Assembly (NCBI GenBank): GCA_000817105.1
Contig: JUEP01000002.1
Location: 62,001 to 126,000 of the forward strand
Reading direction: 5' to 3'
DNA from: a marine actinobacterium MedAcidi-G3
Lineage (GTDB): Bacteria > Actinomycetota > Acidimicrobiia > Acidimicrobiales > Poriferisodalaceae
DNA: 64,000 nucleotides
Shown here: piece by piece, positions 1 to 7,693 of the stretch
Position numbering within the stretch: position 1 is the first letter of the stretch
Layout: each line of letters begins with the position of its first letter
Translations under genes and position numbers: made by a program
Notes under the pieces: model-generated
What the model saw: only the letters and a program-made list of their open reading frames with translations
Told to the model about the DNA's origin: nothing
Database searches by the model: none

Positions 1-886
1 TTACTTGTTGGTTAACCAACACATTCACTCGCTTGTCTAAGACTTCACTAGCTATCTCAATTCCCCGATTTACAGGACCTGGGTGAACAATCACGACATC
101 ATCGTTTATGCCTTTGGCCCTTGATTCCGTTATTCCATAGCGATCCACATAGTCGTCAAGGGAAGTAGCCACAGTTTTGTCCATGCGTTCCTTCTGGATC
201 CGCAGCAATCCGATTACATCCAAACTTGGGAGAATCGAGTCCAAGTCATCCGTAATTTCAACTGGCCAATGTTCGAGATCGGTCGGTTGAAGCTCACGCG
301 GAGCCACCAAGGTTACTTTGGCACCGAGACTGCTGTATGCGATCAAATCGCTTCGGGCCACCCTGCTGTGCTTGATGTCACCAATAATGCCGACATGGAT
401 GCCCTCCAACGAGGCTTCACGTCCCGCAGAGCCATGGAAGTGCTGGCACAGGGTGTACGCGTCCAACAGACCTTGTGTCGGGTGCGCGTTCAATCCGTCG
501 CCCGCATTGATAACTGAAATCGTTTCCTGCACCGCCTCAGCTATCTGACCTGGAAGACCATCCGAAGCATGACGAATGACCAGAGCATCCACGCCCAAAG
601 CTCGAATTGTTTCAACGGTGTCTTGGAGCGATTCCCCCTTCGAAAGTGAAGAGGTATGTGTTGGGAAATCTATAACGTCAGCTGAAAGCCGTTTCGCAGC
701 GAGATCGAAAGACATTCGCGTGCGAGTCGAATCTTCAAAGAAAATCATTGCCACTGTGCGCCCGCGCAGTGCCGGAACTTTCGGAATCGGTCTTTGGCCA
801 ACTTCAACAAAGCGATCTGTTAGGTACAACAACTCTCGAATAGCATCACGGTCTAAATCAGTAAGGTTGATCAGATGATTCGTCAT
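1..886 (-). CDS. pyrB: Aspartate carbamoyltransferase catalytic subunit, 3' end cut by window edge
   Basis: Joins carbamoyl phosphate to L-aspartate to give N-carbamoyl-aspartate, the committed step of cytosolic pyrimidine synthesis. Reading the minus strand from the ATG at 886 gives an open frame to the window edge: 295 residues of a family usually about 305-320 long, so only the C-terminal tail is missing. The carbamoyl-phosphate signature STRTRMSF lies near residue 55, the HPTQ motif near residue 135, and an HPGPVNRG segment near the C-terminus fits the family. A TAA triplet at positions 1-3 is out of frame and is not the stop. The start overlaps the pyrR stop in an ATGA (883-886), so the two are translationally coupled and share the control element in front of pyrR. 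Identity is very secure; only the end is unseen. Confidence 0.97.
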   Translation of the reverse strand, partial: MTNHLINLTDLDRDAIRELLYLTDRFVEVGQRPIPKVPALRGRTVAMIFFEDSTRTRMSFDLAAKRLSADVIDFPTHTSSLSKGESLQDTVETIRALGVDALVIRHASDGLPGQIAEAVQETISVINAGDGLNAHPTQGLLDAYTLCQHFHGSAGREASLEGIHVGIIGDIKHSRVARSDLIAYSSLGAKVTLVAPRELQPTDLEHWPVEITDDLDSILPSLDVIGLLRIQKERMDKTVATSLDDYVDRYGITESRAKGINDDVVIVHPGPVNRGIEIASEVLDKRVNVLVNQQV

Positions 887-1449
887 TTACGCATCTCCCC
901 CAACAACACACCTTCAGGATTCACATCTACGACCTCATCTCGCCTGGTGGGCAAGTTTTTGCCGACGAAGTCTGGGCGGATGGGCAGTTCCCGGTGACCT
1001 CGATCAATTACCACGGCAAGCTGGACAGCGCGCGGTCGACCAAAGTCTGTAAGCGCATCTAGGGCTGCTCTTATCGTTCGACCGGTAAATAAAACGTCGT
1101 CCACCAACACAACTATCTTGCCACCGAGATCGATTTGAATATCAGTTTCGGCCTCAGCCATAACTGGTCTGAGGCCTATGTCATCCCGATAGAGAGCAAC
1201 ATCTAGCGTTCCAGTGGGGACATCTACTCCATCGATTTCAAAGAGCAAACGAGACAGGAGTCGAGCTATCTCAACTCCGCCTGTTTGGAGCGCAACCAGC
1301 ACAACATCTTCAAGTCCTTGGTTACGTTCTATGATTTCGTGACTGATTCTGGTAAGAGCTCTGTGAACCTGGGCTGCATCCAAAACAGTGGTGCGGGCAA
1401 CAAAAACACCCCCATAAGGGGGCGTCATACGGCGCTCGCGGTCGGCCAC
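883..1449 (-). CDS. pyrR: Bifunctional pyrimidine operon regulator / uracil phosphoribosyltransferase PyrR
   Basis: RNA-binding regulator of pyrimidine genes that senses UMP/UTP and usually also has uracil phosphoribosyltransferase activity. The PRPP-binding loop VVLVDDVLFTGRT is clear, as is the RDD motif after a DVALY strand. I place the start at the GTG at 1449, giving 188 residues, because a perfect AGGAGG lies seven bases upstream (1457-1462). The longer frame starting at 1479 would put its first codons inside the conserved PyrR-binding hairpin and would be longer than the family's usual ~180 residues. The stop overlaps the pyrB start by four bases. The 107-base gap to nusB upstream holds the regulatory RNA. 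Identity is very secure; the start choice is strong. Confidence 0.96.
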   Translation of the reverse strand: MADRERRMTPPYGGVFVARTTVLDAAQVHRALTRISHEIIERNQGLEDVVLVALQTGGVEIARLLSRLLFEIDGVDVPTGTLDVALYRDDIGLRPVMAEAETDIQIDLGGKIVVLVDDVLFTGRTIRAALDALTDFGRPRAVQLAVVIDRGHRELPIRPDFVGKNLPTRRDEVVDVNPEGVLLGEMRK

Positions 1450-1456
1450 TGGGTTT

Positions 1457-1462
1457 CCTCCT
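1457..1462 (-). promoter_or_regulatory. Shine-Dalgarno AGGAGG deciding the pyrR GTG start
   Basis: On the minus strand AGGAGG sits seven bases before the GTG at 1449. It is among the strongest ribosome binding sites in the window and fixes the pyrR start. Bases 1459-1464 (ACAGGA on the minus strand) overlap it and are exactly complementary to TCCTGT inside the PyrR-binding loop (1478-1483), so the site can be sequestered by the leader RNA. Confidence 0.85.
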
Positions 1463-1464
1463 GT

Positions 1465-1495
1465 CCGTTTGAGCCTCACAGGACTCGCTTCACGG
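1465..1495 (-). promoter_or_regulatory. PyrR-binding RNA hairpin in the pyrR-pyrB leader
   Basis: On the minus strand this forms a hairpin: an outer stem CCGT/ACGG, an asymmetric internal loop, an inner stem GAG/CTC, and a ten-base loop. Positions 1485 to 1472 read AGTCCTGTGAGGCT, which fits the established PyrR-binding consensus ARUCCNGNGAGGYU at every position. The hairpin ends two bases before the AGGAGG of pyrR, the arrangement described for translational repression by PyrR in mycobacteria. No run of T follows, so transcription attenuation is less likely. An alternative pairing of TCCTGT (1478-1483) with the Shine-Dalgarno region (1459-1464) is mutually exclusive with the PyrR hairpin. 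Sequence match is direct; the mechanism is inferred. Confidence 0.88.
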
Positions 1496-1556
1496 TCAGG
1501 CGAGGAGCTTAGTCGAAATAGAGTTCTTGTTAGTGACCAATTCAGAGTTAACCGAA

Positions 1557-1979
1557 CTAATTGCCTATCTCGCGAGCTGCTGACCCAAGTACCCCGTTTA
1601 TAAACTTTCCGCTTTCGTCGGTAGCACCAAACAGGTTTCCTAATTCAACTGCCTCGTTAATCGCAACGGCTACAGGTACGGCTCCTGAAAGTAGTTCGTA
1701 GATACCAATGCGAAGAATCCATAAGTCGAGCATTCCCAAACGATCCAATGACCAATCATCATTGAGGTACGCGTCAATTTCGGCGTCGATCCCCTCGATG
1801 TCTTCAGAGACTCCTCTGACCAAATCCTCGACGAGTTGCGCAGGCGCAATCACTTGACTACTCAGGACGTCGCTAATCGAGATGCCGCGAACTTCTGCTT
1901 CATACAGCAACTCGATTGCTCGCTCTCGTGCTTCTCGTTTCTGCGTCGAGGCACCTGGGGCGAAGGGGTCTTCAGTCAC
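1557..1979 (-). CDS. nusB: Transcription antitermination / rRNA-processing factor NusB
   Basis: Small all-helical RNA-binding protein that, with NusE (S10), binds boxA RNA in rRNA leaders and promotes antitermination. The 140-residue product matches the usual size. The N-terminal helix with [16 protein letters not shown] and the C-terminal [15 protein letters not shown] segment are typical of the family. It starts at a GTG (1979) that overlaps the efp stop in a GTGA, so translation is likely coupled to efp. The efp-nusB pair is a common arrangement in Gram-positive genomes. Downstream is a 107-base gap with the PyrR element. Identity is secure. Confidence 0.95.
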   Translation of the reverse strand: MTEDPFAPGASTQKREARERAIELLYEAEVRGISISDVLSSQVIAPAQLVEDLVRGVSEDIEGIDAEIDAYLNDDWSLDRLGMLDLWILRIGIYELLSGAVPVAVAINEAVELGNLFGATDESGKFINGVLGSAAREIGN

Positions 1980-2542
1980 CCGTTAGCTCGCTCAATGTAA
2001 TCGCCGCTTCTTGTGTCTACCTTCAGACGCTCGTTCGTCTCTATGAAAAGCGGAACTTGCACTACTAGCCCTGTTTCCATAGTTGCAGCCTTGCGGGCAC
2101 CTGAAACCCGATCGCCTTGAATGCCGGGCTCTGTCTCCCTAACCGTTAATACCACTGAAGCTGGTAACTCGATGTCGATTATCTCTCCGCCATACATTTG
2201 CAGGACCGCCCCTTCTCCTTCAACAAGGTAATCCGGAGCTGTTCCGAGCTGAGGCCGACCTACCTGAAGTTGCTCATAAGTTTCATTGTCCATGAACACT
2301 AAATCGCCGCCGTCCGAGTAGAGATACTGCATTTCTCGTTTGTCGATAACAGCGCGCTCCATTTTTTCTCCGGACCGGAACGTCCTTTCGATAACAGCTC
2401 CGGTTCGGACATTCCGTAACGTGGTTCTGACGAAAGCACCGCCCTTTCCGGGCTTCACATGTTGGAATTCCGATATTTGAAAAAGGCCGTCGTCTAAATC
2501 GACCGTCATGCCATTTTTGAAGTCTGATGTAGATATGGACAT
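1976..2542 (-). CDS. efp: Translation elongation factor P
   Basis: Three-domain tRNA-mimic that binds between the ribosomal P and E sites and rescues ribosomes stalled on polyproline. The 188-residue length is normal. Domain I carries the tip loop KPGKGGAF, with the lysine that inserts next to the peptidyl-transferase centre at residue 33. The C-terminal domain ends with the conserved GDYIERA. No EpmA/EpmB-type or rhamnosyl modification gene is nearby, and the tip residue is Lys rather than Arg. The ATG start at 2542 is preceded by a GGGAACC stretch. It follows pepP and is coupled to nusB through overlapping codons. Very secure. Confidence 0.97.
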   Translation of the reverse strand: MSISTSDFKNGMTVDLDDGLFQISEFQHVKPGKGGAFVRTTLRNVRTGAVIERTFRSGEKMERAVIDKREMQYLYSDGGDLVFMDNETYEQLQVGRPQLGTAPDYLVEGEGAVLQMYGGEIIDIELPASVVLTVRETEPGIQGDRVSGARKAATMETGLVVQVPLFIETNERLKVDTRSGDYIERANG

Positions 2543-2583
2543 AGGTTCCCTTATGTTTTGGAGACGTTGGCTAGCAAATCGAT

Positions 2584-3672
2584 TTAAACAATCGAATCTT
2601 TAGGAGCTGCGCTAAGCCGCCGAAATCCAGATGAGGTAATCAACACTGTGTCTTCTATGCGCACACCGCCGACACCGGGAAGGTACACGCCTGGCTCCAC
2701 AGTCACTACTTGAGCCTCTTTTAGAACCTCGGAACTCTTACTATTAATCCAAGGAGCTTCATGAATTTCTAGACCAACCCCATGACCGGTGCCGTGGACA
2801 AAATATTCTCCCAGTCCCTTTTCAGCTAGATATGAACGACATGCTTCATCAACCTCTGAAGCCTTTACCCCAGGGCGAATCACTTCGCATCCCAATTGTT
2901 GAGCTTCGGTAACACTTCGAATGATGTCTTGAGAGGGCTCATCGACATCTCCAACTGCATAGGTCCTAGTCATATCGGAGTGGTACCCGTCTATTACTGC
3001 ACCAAAATCGAGGACTACTAAATCTCCTGATCTTATTACTCGGTTCGACGGCCTTGCGTGCGGCGCTGCTGCGTTCAATCCGCTGGCACAGATTGTTTCA
3101 AACGAAAGGGCTTCTGCGCCTTGGTCAAGTATGGCTACGTCGAGTGATCGAGCGAATTCAATTTCCGTCGGTTCTTGAGCAAGTTGTCGGAGGACCTGTG
3201 CTATTGCGTCATCAGCGATTCTCGCTGCGGTTTCTATTCGAGCCACTTCACCTAGATCTTTTTCTTGCCGTAGCCCTGCTATGAACCCCGATGATGGCAT
3301 CACCTGTGCGTCTATCTCTTGTTTCAGAGCTTCGGCCGCTCCCCAGGTGATGCGATCTGATTCGAGTGTCAAAGTTTCCGAATTTGCGATCTGAGTCAAT
3401 AAAAATTTCTTTTGTTCAAGCCCATCACCGATAAAGGATTCGATCTCTACTCCATCCAACTCTCGAATAGCTTGCTCTGCGTAACGGGCGTCGGTAATAA
3501 GGCAGGCCGAGTTTGCATCCACCACCAGCTTTCCTGCCGAGCCAGTGAAACCGCTGACCCATCTAATACTTACCCCGTCAGTCGTCATAAAACTTTCCAT
3601 CGACTGCTCGGCCATTACCTTTCGGAGCTTCGCTAGTCGAGAAGTGTGGTTGATCTTTGGGAGGTTATGCAT
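2584..3672 (-). CDS. pepP: Xaa-Pro aminopeptidase (M24 family)
   Basis: Cytosolic dimetal peptidase that removes the N-terminal residue before proline. The product has an N-terminal creatinase-like domain (to about residue 120) and a C-terminal pita-bread domain. All five metal ligands are recognisable: Asp in LVVLDFGA, Asp in HSDMTRT, His in [13 protein letters not shown], and the two Glu in VEPGVY and RIEDT. I prefer the ATG at 3672 (362 residues), which overlaps the aroQ stop by eight bases. An ATG at 3690 and a TTG at 3705 are also possible; none has a clear ribosome binding site. The place between aroQ and efp is the usual actinobacterial one. Function secure; exact peptide specificity is not. 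Confidence 0.93.
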   Translation of the reverse strand: MHNLPKINHTSRLAKLRKVMAEQSMESFMTTDGVSIRWVSGFTGSAGKLVVDANSACLITDARYAEQAIRELDGVEIESFIGDGLEQKKFLLTQIANSETLTLESDRITWGAAEALKQEIDAQVMPSSGFIAGLRQEKDLGEVARIETAARIADDAIAQVLRQLAQEPTEIEFARSLDVAILDQGAEALSFETICASGLNAAAPHARPSNRVIRSGDLVVLDFGAVIDGYHSDMTRTYAVGDVDEPSQDIIRSVTEAQQLGCEVIRPGVKASEVDEACRSYLAEKGLGEYFVHGTGHGVGLEIHEAPWINSKSSEVLKEAQVVTVEPGVYLPGVGGVRIEDTVLITSSGFRRLSAAPKDSIV

Positions 3673-4117
3673 CGCTGTTATTGCAGGCATTGATGGCGGT
3701 ATCAATGGCTTCCCGGTATCCGGCCCCTCCTTTTCCGACCACTGAAGAAATCGCTACAGGTTCGATCACCGACAGATGACGCCATGGCTCTCGGCTCTTC
3801 GGGTCGGACAGGTGCAACTCAACTACTGGGCCGTTATAGGCAGACAAAGCGTCATGCAGCGACCACGAATAATGGGTTAGGGCCCCGGCATTAATAACGA
3901 TGGATGCCACGCGACCTCTTGCTGCATGAATTGCGTCAATCAAAGCGCCTTCATGATTGCTCTGGACATGTTCTAAATCAAAGCCTTTTTCCTGTGCCTG
4001 TTCGCGCGCATTAGCTACATGGTCCATAAGCGTCTCAGTGCCATAAATCTCGGGCTCGCGATCTCCCAAAAGATTCAGGTTGGGTCCGGACATAAGAAGG
4101 ATTACAGGGCGTGCCAC
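3665..4117 (-). CDS. aroQ: Type II 3-dehydroquinate dehydratase
   Basis: Dehydrates 3-dehydroquinate to 3-dehydroshikimate, step three of the shikimate pathway. It is the small (150-residue) type II enzyme, normally a dodecamer. Family motifs are all present: GPNLNLLGDREPEIYG at the N-terminus with the catalytic tyrosine in the flexible lid, SNHEGALIDAIH with the catalytic His region, and HLSDPKSREPWRH. It lies 37 bases downstream of aroB and overlaps the likely pepP start. Very secure. Confidence 0.97.
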   Translation of the reverse strand: MARPVILLMSGPNLNLLGDREPEIYGTETLMDHVANAREQAQEKGFDLEHVQSNHEGALIDAIHAARGRVASIVINAGALTHYSWSLHDALSAYNGPVVELHLSDPKSREPWRHLSVIEPVAISSVVGKGGAGYREAIDTAINACNNSDA

Positions 4118-4154
4118 ATCACTAGGTTGCCAGAAGTCAGCGCGAATGACGGCC

Positions 4155-5153
4155 TCACATCTGAGTTAATACATCTCTTAATGTTTTTTCCGGAACTCCA
4201 GGCACTACGGAAAGGCCATCAGGACCATCTAACACGAAAGTTAAACCGTTTATCGCTTTCTTATCGCGACCAAATAATTCCATTACTCGATCGACGTCAC
4301 ATCCTTCGGGAAGCGAGCGCGGCAACTCGTAGACATCCAGTACACGTTGGTGTTCTGCCAGTCTCGCTTCGTCGATTCTGCCCATCGCATGTGCGACCAA
4401 AGCTGCGTATTGAATACCGATTGCTACGGCTTCCCCGTGCCGGAGGTCGAAACGGCCCTCTATTTCCAGCGCGTGAGCAAGAGTGTGGCCATAATTCAAG
4501 AGGGCACGGCTAGCGCCTTCTCGCTCATCTGCCGCCACTACATCAGCTTTGATTTGTATGCAAGCTGCTATTCGTTCGCTGAGCGAAAGTTTGTCTAGAC
4601 CTTCGCCTCCGAGAAAATGATATTTCGCTAATTCACCCATCCCCGACCGGAACTCTCTTTCGGGCAGCGACATCAAAACGTCAGTGTCACAAATGACTGC
4701 GCTTGGCTGCCAGAATGCACCAATAAGATTTTTTCCTTCGGGTATGTTGACACCCGTCTTACCTCCAATAGCCGCATCAATTTGGCCTAAAAGAGTCGTT
4801 GGAGCATGCATAACTTGAATACCTCGATGGTAGACAGCAGCAGCGAAGCCCGCGACGTCGGTTACAACCCCACCACCGATTCCCACAACCAAATCTTGTC
4901 GTGTGAGTCCATCATTCGCGAACGCTGAGCATAGGTCTTCCACGACGCTGAGCTTTTTGGCTCCTTCTCCATCTGGCAGAAGGTGGACGCTCGAAGGAAG
5001 TTCTGCCTCCAATGAGATTTCGATACCTGGTTGAGTGACGAAGGCAATTTTGGATACCCCATCAGGAATTAGCGACTGAAATTCACCCAGCGCAGATGCT
5101 CCAACTACAACTGGGTAGCTACGAGAGCCAAGGGATACCTCAAGACGAATCAC
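4155..5153 (-). CDS. aroB: 3-dehydroquinate synthase
   Basis: NAD- and metal-dependent cyclisation of DAHP to 3-dehydroquinate, step two of the shikimate pathway. The nucleotide-binding GGGVVTDVAGFAA and the adjoining PTTLLGQIDAAIGGKTGVN block are textbook. Metal ligands can be assigned to Glu in GMGELAKY, His in NYGHTLAHALE and His in RHGEAVAIG. At 332 residues it is slightly shorter than most homologues (about 350-360), mainly at the ends. In many actinobacteria aroC and aroK sit directly upstream of aroB; here 110 bases without a gene separate it from aroE. Very secure. Confidence 0.97.
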   Translation of the reverse strand: MIRLEVSLGSRSYPVVVGASALGEFQSLIPDGVSKIAFVTQPGIEISLEAELPSSVHLLPDGEGAKKLSVVEDLCSAFANDGLTRQDLVVGIGGGVVTDVAGFAAAVYHRGIQVMHAPTTLLGQIDAAIGGKTGVNIPEGKNLIGAFWQPSAVICDTDVLMSLPEREFRSGMGELAKYHFLGGEGLDKLSLSERIAACIQIKADVVAADEREGASRALLNYGHTLAHALEIEGRFDLRHGEAVAIGIQYAALVAHAMGRIDEARLAEHQRVLDVYELPRSLPEGCDVDRVMELFGRDKKAINGLTFVLDGPDGLSVVPGVPEKTLRDVLTQM

Positions 5154-5263
5154 ACAACGAAGAGTACCGACTGAATGGCGCCACGAGTTTGAAATAAAAC
5201 CTCTTCGTCAACTCGAAACGTCAATCTGATTGCAGTTCATGCAGGCTAAGGGTTGTTTAAATG

Positions 5264-6118
5264 CTAGAAGGCCAGTCCAACAGATTGAGCCATCTCGTGA
5301 ATTGGGGCTTCTTCTCCTGTCCACAAACGAAACTGCTCTCCAGCTTGATAAAGAAGCATTCCGAGCCCATTCAAGGTCTCAAGCCCTTTAACTTCAGCTT
5401 CTTTGAGCAATACCGTTTTCTCCGGCTTGTAGATCAGGTCAACAACACGTTGGCCCTCTTCTAACAGGTTTACATCAAATGGCATCGGGTCATTGATGTT
5501 CATCCCGAGTGACGTTGCGTTGATAATAAGTTCAGCACTTTTAATTGCTTTTTGATCAACGACGAAACTTTCGTTACCCACCATGTCAACGAGTTCCTGC
5601 GCAGCTGCTTCAGTTCTGTTGCATATTCCCACCTCGGCGCCATTCTCGGCCAAAGTCAGAGCAATTGAGCGAGCGGCGCCTCCTGCTCCGAGAATAACTA
5701 CCCGAAGATCATCAACCCCTATCCCCATTTGGGACTTCAATGAGTTCAAAAATCCGACTCCATCGGTGTTCTCTCCGATAAGACGCTCATCTTCCACCCG
5801 AACGCAGTTGATGACTCCTAATTTTTTGGCAGTATCCGAAAGCGTGTCGACAGCTAATGCCGCCTCAGCCTTATGAGGCATGGTCACAGATAGACCCTTG
5901 AGGCCGAGAGCTCTCATGTCCTCTATTGCCTGCGCCCCTTGACCTTTTGGAACGCGACAGGCTACATATACCCAGTCGAGCCCAAGGGCAGCGAAGGCTG
6001 CGTTATGGAGACGGGGACTTAAGGAATGGCTTATCGGGTCACCGATTACTGCGGCCACACTTGTACCTAAGTCACCCGTGTTCTCTGGAATAACTAACAC
6101 AGGCCGCGTTCCTGACAC
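5264..6118 (-). CDS. aroE: Shikimate dehydrogenase (NADP+)
   Basis: Reduces 3-dehydroshikimate to shikimate with NADPH. The substrate domain has GDPISHSLSPRLHNAAF and the catalytic lysine in SVTMPHKAEA; the catalytic Asp lies in ENTDGVGF. The Rossmann domain begins VVILGAGGAARS, and NRTEAA supplies the NADP 2'-phosphate-binding Arg. Length (284) is normal. Its ATG at 6118 overlaps the end of mltG by 25 bases, so the pair is probably co-transcribed and coupled. The mltG-aroE junction is as in mycobacteria. Very secure. Confidence 0.96.
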   Translation of the reverse strand: MSGTRPVLVIPENTGDLGTSVAAVIGDPISHSLSPRLHNAAFAALGLDWVYVACRVPKGQGAQAIEDMRALGLKGLSVTMPHKAEAALAVDTLSDTAKKLGVINCVRVEDERLIGENTDGVGFLNSLKSQMGIGVDDLRVVILGAGGAARSIALTLAENGAEVGICNRTEAAAQELVDMVGNESFVVDQKAIKSAELIINATSLGMNINDPMPFDVNLLEEGQRVVDLIYKPEKTVLLKEAEVKGLETLNGLGMLLYQAGEQFRLWTGEEAPIHEMAQSVGLAF

Positions 6119-7278
6119 TTAGCTTTATCTCTTTCGAACTCGTCGCTACTGACGGAAAAATTGTGTCTTCCTTCTGAGTCAGCCAGCACATAAAACATCC
6201 ATTGCCCCGACACTGGGGCCATTGCCGCTTCTAATGCCGCCTTCCCCGGCGCTGCGATAGGGGTTGGAGGAAGACCTTTCGACAACCGAGTGTTGAAGGG
6301 TGATTCTGTTTGAAGGTCAGTCACCGTCAACTCGTTGTCTCCGGTGAAATAAACGATTGAGGCATCAATCCCTAGGTACCAGTCTGCGGCAAGTCGGTTA
6401 TGGATGACTCTCGAAATTTTTGCTCTTTCACTGCCTACGCGGGCTTCACGTTCAATCAAACTCGCCAAAACCACTGCCTCATAAGGAGTAAGGCCTACGG
6501 TCTGGGGCGCTACGGCGTAGCCAAGCCTTGTTAAGACTTGGTCAAACCGAGTCACCATTTGAGTCAACAAGTCTTCTGGCGTGGAGTCAGGGCCCAAGTA
6601 GTAAGTGTCAGGGAAGAGCAAGCCTTCATAGGGTTCTAGTGCTCCAGTAGGCATAGCCGAAGGAGAAGGTGCGTAGTTTGAAACGACGTGTTGCATGCGC
6701 ATCTCGTCTTCAAACTCGGCTCCGCTAAATGGAACTTCTTCGGCCTCATCGATGATGCTCACAATTTGTCGAACCGTAAGGCCCTCAGGGATAGTGACTC
6801 GAATCCGAACATTTTCTTCTATGTACCGCGGCCCATTTCGAAGGATCTCCAAGGCATCCCAAACTGCTGAATTCGTGTGGAAGGTATAGTCGCCAGCTTG
6901 AAACAGAGGAGCTCCTTTCAGACGGACATACCATTCGTATGCTCTCGCATCGGGTATCACCTCATACTGTTCGAGAATTTCGGAGATACCTCCAGTGCTT
7001 ACTCCCGGAGGTAGCGTCACGTTGATTGCTGCCCCCTGTTCTCCTGGAGGGTCAAGTTGTTCTCTCCCCCATTGAACGGCTCGGAGTGTCACAAACGCAG
7101 CTATTAAGAGAAGGCCTAAGAGGAATAGAAACGAGAGCGTTGTTCCCTTCCCTTTACGAACAAATATTGTTTCGTAGTCAACGCCTTCTTTTTGTCGGGG
7201 TTTAACCCGTTCTGGGCGCCGTTGACGTGGAGGTGGGGGCTTAAAACCTCGGAAGCGGGAATTGGTTGGCGGAGTCAT
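6094..7278 (-). CDS. mltG: Endolytic murein transglycosylase MltG (YceG family)
   Basis: Membrane-anchored lytic transglycosylase thought to cut nascent glycan strands and end their extension. The protein has a Pro/Arg-rich cytoplasmic tail (residues 1-45), one transmembrane helix (about 48-68), a LysM-like region and the YceG domain. The catalytic Glu is in the LIEREARV segment and the family motif VIHNRL follows. I set the start at the ATG at 7278 (394 residues), overlapping the ruvX stop in ATGA; an in-frame ATG at 7293 would add only five residues. The position after ruvX and before aroE is conserved. Very secure as a family; the start is likely. Confidence 0.94.
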   Translation of the reverse strand: MTPPTNSRFRGFKPPPPRQRRPERVKPRQKEGVDYETIFVRKGKGTTLSFLFLLGLLLIAAFVTLRAVQWGREQLDPPGEQGAAINVTLPPGVSTGGISEILEQYEVIPDARAYEWYVRLKGAPLFQAGDYTFHTNSAVWDALEILRNGPRYIEENVRIRVTIPEGLTVRQIVSIIDEAEEVPFSGAEFEDEMRMQHVVSNYAPSPSAMPTGALEPYEGLLFPDTYYLGPDSTPEDLLTQMVTRFDQVLTRLGYAVAPQTVGLTPYEAVVLASLIEREARVGSERAKISRVIHNRLAADWYLGIDASIVYFTGDNELTVTDLQTESPFNTRLSKGLPPTPIAAPGKAALEAAMAPVSGQWMFYVLADSEGRHNFSVSSDEFERDKAKCQERGLC

Positions 7279-7685
7279 CTCCCGTCCATCCAAGCTTGCA
7301 AGAGTATGGCCGCTGCGACCTTGTCAACGACTTTCCTTCTTTCAGGGGCTTTGAGGCCTTGTTCCTTCAATAAGCGCTCGGCTTCAACGGTGGTGAATCG
7401 TTCGTCGTGCATTTCGAGAGGTAGCGAAACTATCTGCCCGATAGCTTTTGCTTCTTCCCTGGCGGCTTTGGCTGCCTTTCCTTCGCTGCCATCCAAAGAC
7501 AAGGGAAGTCCTACCACGACAATCTCCGCCTCCACTTCTTCGACAATAGCTCTGATCTGTCGATGTTCTTGGGCACGATCTCCTGTACGTAAAACAACTT
7601 CGTAGGGAGTTGCTAGGTTGCCGCTGCTATCGGAAATCGCCACGCCAATGCGCTTTTCCCCTAGGTCGATTCCGATGGCTCTCAT
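7275..7685 (-). CDS. ruvX: Putative pre-16S rRNA nuclease RuvX/YqgF
   Basis: RNase H-fold nuclease, essential in many bacteria, linked to maturation of the 16S rRNA 5' end. The 136-residue product starts with GIDLGEKRIGVAISD, carrying the first catalytic Asp. VVVGLPLSLDG and DERFTTVEAERLL follow, and the C-terminal DKVAAAILLQAWMD supplies the last acidic residue. It is eight bases downstream of alaS and overlaps mltG. The alaS-ruvX-mltG order is widely conserved. Very secure family; the exact biochemical role in this organism is by homology. Confidence 0.95.
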   Translation of the reverse strand: MRAIGIDLGEKRIGVAISDSSGNLATPYEVVLRTGDRAQEHRQIRAIVEEVEAEIVVVGLPLSLDGSEGKAAKAAREEAKAIGQIVSLPLEMHDERFTTVEAERLLKEQGLKAPERRKVVDKVAAAILLQAWMDGR

Positions 7686-7693
7686 CGGGGAAG

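Noticed and set aside
1-3. TAA at the window start as the pyrB stop
   Set aside because: It is out of frame with pyrB; the in-frame codon at 2-4 is GTA (Val).
1450-1479. Longer PyrR beginning at 1479
   Set aside because: Its first codons would lie in the PyrR-binding loop, and the GTG at 1449 has a perfect AGGAGG seven bases upstream.
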